Shown here in pieces: positions 6,378 through 9,828 of a stretch of 9,828 nt of DNA. The notes beneath the pieces are model-generated. The model saw only the letters and a list, made by a program, of their open reading frames with translations, was not told the DNA's origin and searched no databases. The stretch lies in contig JAUIBJ010000073.1 of NCBI GenBank assembly GCA_030428025.1, positions 1 to 9,828 of the forward strand. The letters are read 5' to 3'. Numbering within the stretch: position 1 is the first letter of the stretch; each line of letters opens with the position of its first letter. Position numbers and translations under genes: made by a program. This stretch comes from Alphaproteobacteria bacterium (lineage in GTDB: Bacteria; Pseudomonadota; Alphaproteobacteria; Rhodobacterales; Rhodobacteraceae).

Positions 6378-6382
6378 ACATT
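6361..6382 (+). promoter_or_regulatory. 22-bp perfect inverted repeat, probable GntR-family operator
   Basis: The arms AATGTATTA (6361-6369) and TAATACATT (6374-6382) are exact reverse complements around TTGT. The half-sites hold GTAT and ATAC, in keeping with GT...AC cores common in GntR operators. It is strikingly AT-rich for this DNA and overlaps the predicted promoter of an operon whose second gene is a GntR regulator, so autoregulation is the simplest reading. No second copy was seen in the window. Confidence 0.6.
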
Positions 6383-6398
6383 AAGTCTTTCCATTCCC

Positions 6399-6403
6399 CG
6401 GAG
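6399..6403 (+). promoter_or_regulatory. Ribosome binding site supporting a TTG start
   Basis: CGGAG lies 7 nt before TTG 6411-6413. No in-frame ATG occurs in the first hundred codons, so this site supports the rare TTG start of the aminotransferase. Confidence 0.55.
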
Positions 6404-6410
6404 CCCGCCG

Positions 6411-7706
6411 TTGCCCATTGATCCCGCCGCCTTCAGCCATGCCCGCATTTACCGCGAAAGAGCGCTGAAAACGCTGAGCTACGGGGTGTCCTCCACTCCG
6501 CGCGGCAACCAGCTTCCGGCGCCCATCGTGGCCGCAAGGGCCGAGGAGGCGCATGTCTACGATGCCACCGGCAACCGTTTCATTGACTATGCCGCAGGTT
6601 ATGGCCCGCTCATCCTTGGCCACACTCCTGCCTGCGTGGTCGACGCGGTCAAGAACGAGCTCGACCGGGGCCTGCGCACCGCCAGCGTTCATGCGGGCGA
6701 AGCGGAATTGGCCGAGCTTGTCTGCGCGACCCTTCCATCGGCCGAGAAATGCGCCTTCCTCAGTTCCGGGACCGAGGCGGTGCAACTGGCGCTGCGCATC
6801 GCCCGCGCGGCCACCGGCCGAACCAGGATCGTCAAATTCCGCGGCAATTATCACGGATGGATGGATTCCATCCACGCCGCCAATTCCGTTACCGGCGACG
6901 GGCCGGGCACGCTGGGGCAGGATCCGGACGCCTGCCGGGCGCTGACCATTCTGGACTGGGGCGATGCAAAGGGGCTGGCCGAGGTGCTGAGCACCGAATT
7001 CGCTGCCGTCATCCTCGAGCCCGTCGCCATCAATGGCGGCTGCTTCATGCCGCCCGATGGCTTTTTGCAGGAGGTTCGGCGCCTCACCCGCGAGAAGGGT
7101 GCGATGCTCATCTTCGACGAGGTGATCACCGGCTATCGCCTCGCACTCGGCGGCGCGCAGGAACGGCTTGGCGTCACGCCCGATCTTTCGGTGATCGGCA
7201 AGGCCATGGGAAGCGGGCTGCCGATTGGTGCGGTGGCGGGCTCGGATGAGGCGATGGAGCCGGTAAGCTCCGGCAAGCTCTTCCATCGCGGCACGTTCAA
7301 CGGGAATCCCGTTTCGGTCGCGGCCTCCATCGCCTGCATCACCTATCTGCGCGACAATGCCCCGCGGCTCTACCCTGGCCTCGACACGATGGCAGGAACG
7401 CTGGAAAGGGGCGCGACCGCCGCCTTTGCCGCCCACGGCATCACCGCGGCCGTCAACCGCATCGGCTCTGCGCTCCAGATCGCCCTCGGCCTGCCTGCCA
7501 TGCCCAGCCTGGCCGATACCGCCCGCGCCGATTTCGCCGCAACTCAACGTTTTTCCGGCGCGCTTCTGCGACAGGGCGTGCAGATCATCGGGCGCGGGTT
7601 GTCCTATGTGGGCGCGGCCCATACCGAGCAGGACATCGCCGAAACGGTCGAGGCCTACGCGCGCGCCGCCGAAACCTTCCGCCGCGAGGAGCGCGTCGCC
7701 GGATGA
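6411..7706 (+). CDS. Class III aminotransferase, glutamate-1-semialdehyde aminomutase-like
   Basis: This PLP-dependent enzyme moves an amino group between an amine or omega-amino acid and a keto acid. The 431 residues match the family length. The sequence shows SSGTEAVQLALRIARAATGR (PLP phosphate region), NYHGW, the cofactor-binding Asp236 in FDEVITGYR and the Schiff-base Lys264 in VIGKAMGSGLPIGA, so it should be active. The closest general type is HemL-like (COG0001), but tetrapyrrole synthesis is unlikely: the gene is paired with a GntR regulator and sits among amine-uptake genes, and alphaproteobacteria normally make 5-aminolevulinate by the HemA (Shemin) route. An omega-amino acid or amine catabolic transaminase is the better guess. 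Translation starts at TTG, which may keep expression low. The stop overlaps the regulator start by 4 bases, and a 22-bp operator lies upstream. Confidence 0.9.
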   Translation: MPIDPAAFSHARIYRERALKTLSYGVSSTPRGNQLPAPIVAARAEEAHVYDATGNRFIDYAAGYGPLILGHTPACVVDAVKNELDRGLRTASVHAGEAELAELVCATLPSAEKCAFLSSGTEAVQLALRIARAATGRTRIVKFRGNYHGWMDSIHAANSVTGDGPGTLGQDPDACRALTILDWGDAKGLAEVLSTEFAAVILEPVAINGGCFMPPDGFLQEVRRLTREKGAMLIFDEVITGYRLALGGAQERLGVTPDLSVIGKAMGSGLPIGAVAGSDEAMEPVSSGKLFHRGTFNGNPVSVAASIACITYLRDNAPRLYPGLDTMAGTLERGATAAFAAHGITAAVNRIGSALQIALGLPAMPSLADTARADFAATQRFSGALLRQGVQIIGRGLSYVGAAHTEQDIAETVEAYARAAETFRREERVAG

Positions 7707-8548
7707 TGGAGGACATCCCCGGTTTTCCCCGGCTCGAAGGCCACGACGCCCTAGGCGCCACGCCGCTCTATTTCCGCATTTTCATGGTGCTCGAACGCGA
7801 GATCCGCAACAAACAGTATCCCCCGGCCGAGCCCATGCCCAGCGAAGACAGCATCGCTCAGCGTTTCGGCGTCTCCCGCGTCACGGTGCGCCACGCGATG
7901 TCTCTGCTGGTGGAGCGCGGCCTCGTCACCCGTCAGCGCGGCAAGGGCACCTTCGCCTCGGCAGAGGCTCGAGCGCCGATGGCCGACGGCAATCCGGGCG
8001 GACATCCTGGCAGTATCGCCGACGTCGCGCATGGCGCGCATGTGCAACTGCTTGACGTGTCGGAAGCGCCGATGCCGTCCTGGGCGATCCCGGTCGGTGG
8101 CCGCTGGGAGGGCCCCGGAGCGCGCATCGTGCGCAGCCGCGGCGACGATACCGGCCCGCTCTCCTGTTCCGTCTGCCATCTCTCGCCGCAGGCCGCCCCG
8201 TGGATCGACCCGCACCGGGTCGGCAGCCGCACCATTCTCGACGCGCTTCAGGAGGCGGGCCTTCGCGCGGCAAGGGCCGAGCAGCGCCTCGGTGCCATCT
8301 CGGCCGACGAAGACCTCGCCGCCTGCCTCGGTCTTGCCCCGGGCGCGCCGCTTATCCGCATGCGCCGCGTGACGTTCGATGATCCGGGCCACGCGTTCCA
8401 GTGCCTCGAACGATACTACCGTGCCGACAGGTTCGAATATCGCGCGCATATCTCGCGCGGAGGTCATGTCTCCGGGGTGCCGGAATGGGAAAGATCCCAA
8501 GCGCCTGTTTCGGGTGGGGCGACCGGTCGCGGCGGAGCTTGCAGATAG
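7703..8548 (+). CDS. GntR-family transcriptional regulator, HutC subfamily (UTRA domain)
   Basis: This is a DNA-binding repressor-type protein whose C-terminal domain senses a small molecule. The winged helix-turn-helix spans about residues 20-85: PLYFRIFMVLEREI leads to PSEDSIAQRFGVSRVTVRHAM (46-66), then the wing VTRQRGKGTFA. A UTRA ligand domain follows from about residue 105 to 255, recognised by ARIVRSR, the predicted ligand-binding LxxxxxL spacing and the final ERYYRADRFEYRAHISRG. About 30 Gly/Arg-rich residues after that point are more than usual for the subfamily and may be unstructured. The ATG at 7703 overlaps the aminotransferase stop in ATGA; a second ATG follows at 7706. It probably controls its own operon through the 22-bp repeat at 6361-6382 and responds to a substrate or product of the aminotransferase. 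The downstream gene converges on it. Confidence 0.93.
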   Translation: MMEDIPGFPRLEGHDALGATPLYFRIFMVLEREIRNKQYPPAEPMPSEDSIAQRFGVSRVTVRHAMSLLVERGLVTRQRGKGTFASAEARAPMADGNPGGHPGSIADVAHGAHVQLLDVSEAPMPSWAIPVGGRWEGPGARIVRSRGDDTGPLSCSVCHLSPQAAPWIDPHRVGSRTILDALQEAGLRAARAEQRLGAISADEDLAACLGLAPGAPLIRMRRVTFDDPGHAFQCLERYYRADRFEYRAHISRGGHVSGVPEWERSQAPVSGGATGRGGACR

Positions 8549-8585
8549 GCGCCGAGCCAGCCCCGCGCGCCGTCGTTGAAGCCGG
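8549..8585. other. Short convergent gap, nothing seen
   Basis: These 37 bases separate the stop of the GntR-family gene from the stop of the convergent BetA-like gene. I see no hairpin with a T run on either strand, so transcription may run into the opposite gene in both directions. Confidence 0.5.
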
Positions 8586-9828
8586 TCAAACTTCCTGTCT
8601 TCTCAACGGAATCCCTGGCCGCTGCGTCTTGCCGGTCCCCTCTGACGTACCGACAGGTGCGTTTTCCGGCGGAAGCACCGCCCGACCGGCGATCATGTCG
8701 GCTGCACGCTCGGCAAGCATCATCGTTGGCGCGTTCAGGTTTCCGTTCGGTTCGCAGGGGAACACCGAGCTGTCGACCACGCGCAGCCCGTCCAGCCCCC
8801 GCACCCGCAGTTCGGGATCGACCACGGCCAACTCGTCCCGGCCCATGCGGCAGGTGCCGCAGGGGTGGTAGGTGCTTTCCAGATTGTCGCGCACGAAATC
8901 GTCCATCTGATCGTCGGTGCGGACGTCCGGGCCGGGCGCGATCTCGCCCTTGTTGAAGTCGTCCATCGCCGGCTGGGCCACCACTTCACGGGTCAGCCGG
9001 ATGCAATCGCGGAATCCTTTCCTGTCCTCCTCCCGGTCGAGATAGTTAAACAGGATGGCGGGGTGTTCGTAGGGATCGGCCGAGTTCAGCCGCACATGGC
9101 CACGGCTTTTCGGCTTGTTGGGGCCCGTCAGGATCATGAACCCGTGCCCCTTGACCGGGGATTGCCCGTCATAGCGCATCGCCGCCGGCAGGAAGTGATA
9201 CTGAATATCCGGCCATTCCACATCCTTCGAGGATCGGATAAATCCGCCTGACTCGAAATGGTTGGTGGCCCCCAGGCCGTCGCGCCGCAGCAGCCAGCGC
9301 AGCCCGATCATTCCCTTCGCGACCCAGTTCATCTTTGAATTCAGGGTCAGCGGCTGCTTGCAGGCGTACTGGATGTAGATCTCGGCATGGTCCTGCAGGT
9401 TTTCCCCCACCCCCGGCAGGTCGTGGCGCAGCTCGACTCCGGCCTTCTGCAAAACCGCGCCGGGCCCGATGCCCGAACGCTGCAGCAGGTGCGGCGAGCC
9501 GATCGGGCCGCTGGCCACGATCACCTCGCGCCGGGCGCGGACCTGGTGCCGCCCGCCTCCGCGGTCGTATTCCACGCCGGTTGCCTGGCCGTCTTCCAGA
9601 AGGATCCGGCGGCTCATCGCCCGCGTGCGCACCTCGAGATTGGGCCGCGACATGGCCGGGCGCAGATAGGCGTTGGCCGCCGACCAGCGCACGCCATCCT
9701 TTACGGTCATGTGCATCGGCCCGAAGCCCTCCTGAAGATAGCCGTTCGGGTCGTCGGTGCGGATGTAGCCCGCCTCGATCCCGGCCTCGATGAAGGCGCG
9801 GTAGAGCGGGTTCTTCATGCCGTTGCCG
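8586..9828 (-). CDS. betA: GMC-family oxidoreductase, choline dehydrogenase BetA-like (C-terminal part)
   Basis: This is the last 414 residues of a flavoprotein; the frame stays open to the window edge (GNGMKNPLYRAF), so the N-terminal FAD Rossmann motif lies outside. BetA oxidises choline to betaine aldehyde at the membrane, passing electrons to the respiratory chain. Resemblance to E. coli BetA is high throughout: NGYLQEGFGPMHMTV, SGIGPGAVLQKAGVELRHDLPG, GENLQDHAEIYIQYACK, GATNHFESGGFIRS, IQYHFLP, HPAILFNY, YHPCGTCRMG (with the active-site His) and GNLNAPTMM (with the second active-site Asn). The flavin-site HPCGTCRMG pattern is intact, so the enzyme should work. GMC relatives also oxidise other alcohols and polyols, so choline is likely but not certain. 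It converges on the GntR gene. No BetB- or BetI-like gene is within view next to it, though the aldehyde dehydrogenase farther left might pair with it. Confidence 0.9.
   Translation of the reverse strand, partial: GNGMKNPLYRAFIEAGIEAGYIRTDDPNGYLQEGFGPMHMTVKDGVRWSAANAYLRPAMSRPNLEVRTRAMSRRILLEDGQATGVEYDRGGGRHQVRARREVIVASGPIGSPHLLQRSGIGPGAVLQKAGVELRHDLPGVGENLQDHAEIYIQYACKQPLTLNSKMNWVAKGMIGLRWLLRRDGLGATNHFESGGFIRSSKDVEWPDIQYHFLPAAMRYDGQSPVKGHGFMILTGPNKPKSRGHVRLNSADPYEHPAILFNYLDREEDRKGFRDCIRLTREVVAQPAMDDFNKGEIAPGPDVRTDDQMDDFVRDNLESTYHPCGTCRMGRDELAVVDPELRVRGLDGLRVVDSSVFPCEPNGNLNAPTMMLAERAADMIAGRAVLPPENAPVGTSEGTGKTQRPGIPLRRQEV

Noticed and set aside
6381..7622. Open frame of 413 codons on the minus strand opposite the aminotransferase gene
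   Set aside because: The + strand frame has all class III aminotransferase motifs; the antisense product is low-complexity and unlike any family.
6411..7706. Naming the aminotransferase hemL
   Set aside because: Context (GntR operon, amine genes) and the usual HemA route in alphaproteobacteria argue against a tetrapyrrole role, so no symbol was given.

Overview
The window looks like a chromosomal piece of a high-GC alphaproteobacterium, most likely a Rhodobacterales (roseobacter-type) member. This rests on the strong G/C bias at third codon positions, the family make-up (polyamine-type ABC operon, HemL-like aminotransferase with a GntR/UTRA regulator, BetA-type GMC oxidoreductase) and protein-level resemblance. 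No marker gene is present, so the taxonomic call is an inference. There are nine protein genes, two of them cut by the window edges. No RNA gene, CRISPR array, insertion sequence or stretch over 300 bases without a gene was seen.

Region 1 (1-5196, + strand) is a tight transport and oxidation operon: the C-terminal part of a PotD/PotF-type binding protein, a PotB-type permease with an unusually large loop after its first membrane helix, a PotC-type permease, a PotA-type ATPase, then an NAD(P)-dependent aldehyde dehydrogenase. Gaps are 72 nt (holding a strong hairpin), 4 nt, a 4-base ATGA overlap and 34 nt. The likely job is import of a polyamine or related amine and oxidation of an aldehyde derived from it. 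The exact substrate is not fixed by the sequence.

Region 2 (5200-6275) has a RidA-family gene on the minus strand, ending 3 nt from the dehydrogenase stop, and a divergent + strand gene for a 174-residue protein I do not recognise. The RidA protein carries Trp where imine-deaminating RidA proteins carry their key Arg. The unknown gene has a very strong ribosome binding site, a structured leader and codon use typical of high expression.

Region 3 (6276-8548, + strand) is a two-gene operon: a class III aminotransferase of the glutamate-1-semialdehyde aminomutase-like group (TTG start) and a GntR/HutC regulator overlapping it by 4 bases. A perfect 22-bp inverted repeat, AT-rich in a GC-rich setting, overlaps the predicted promoter and is the best candidate for the regulator's own operator.

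Region 4 (8586-9828, - strand) is the C-terminal part of a GMC oxidoreductase very like choline dehydrogenase BetA, convergent with the regulator gene. Taken together the window is an amine/osmolyte uptake and catabolism neighbourhood. Nothing clearly amounts to a wholly new system. The best leads are the unknown 174-residue protein beside the Arg-less RidA, the 22-bp operator, and the permease with the extra extracytoplasmic domain.
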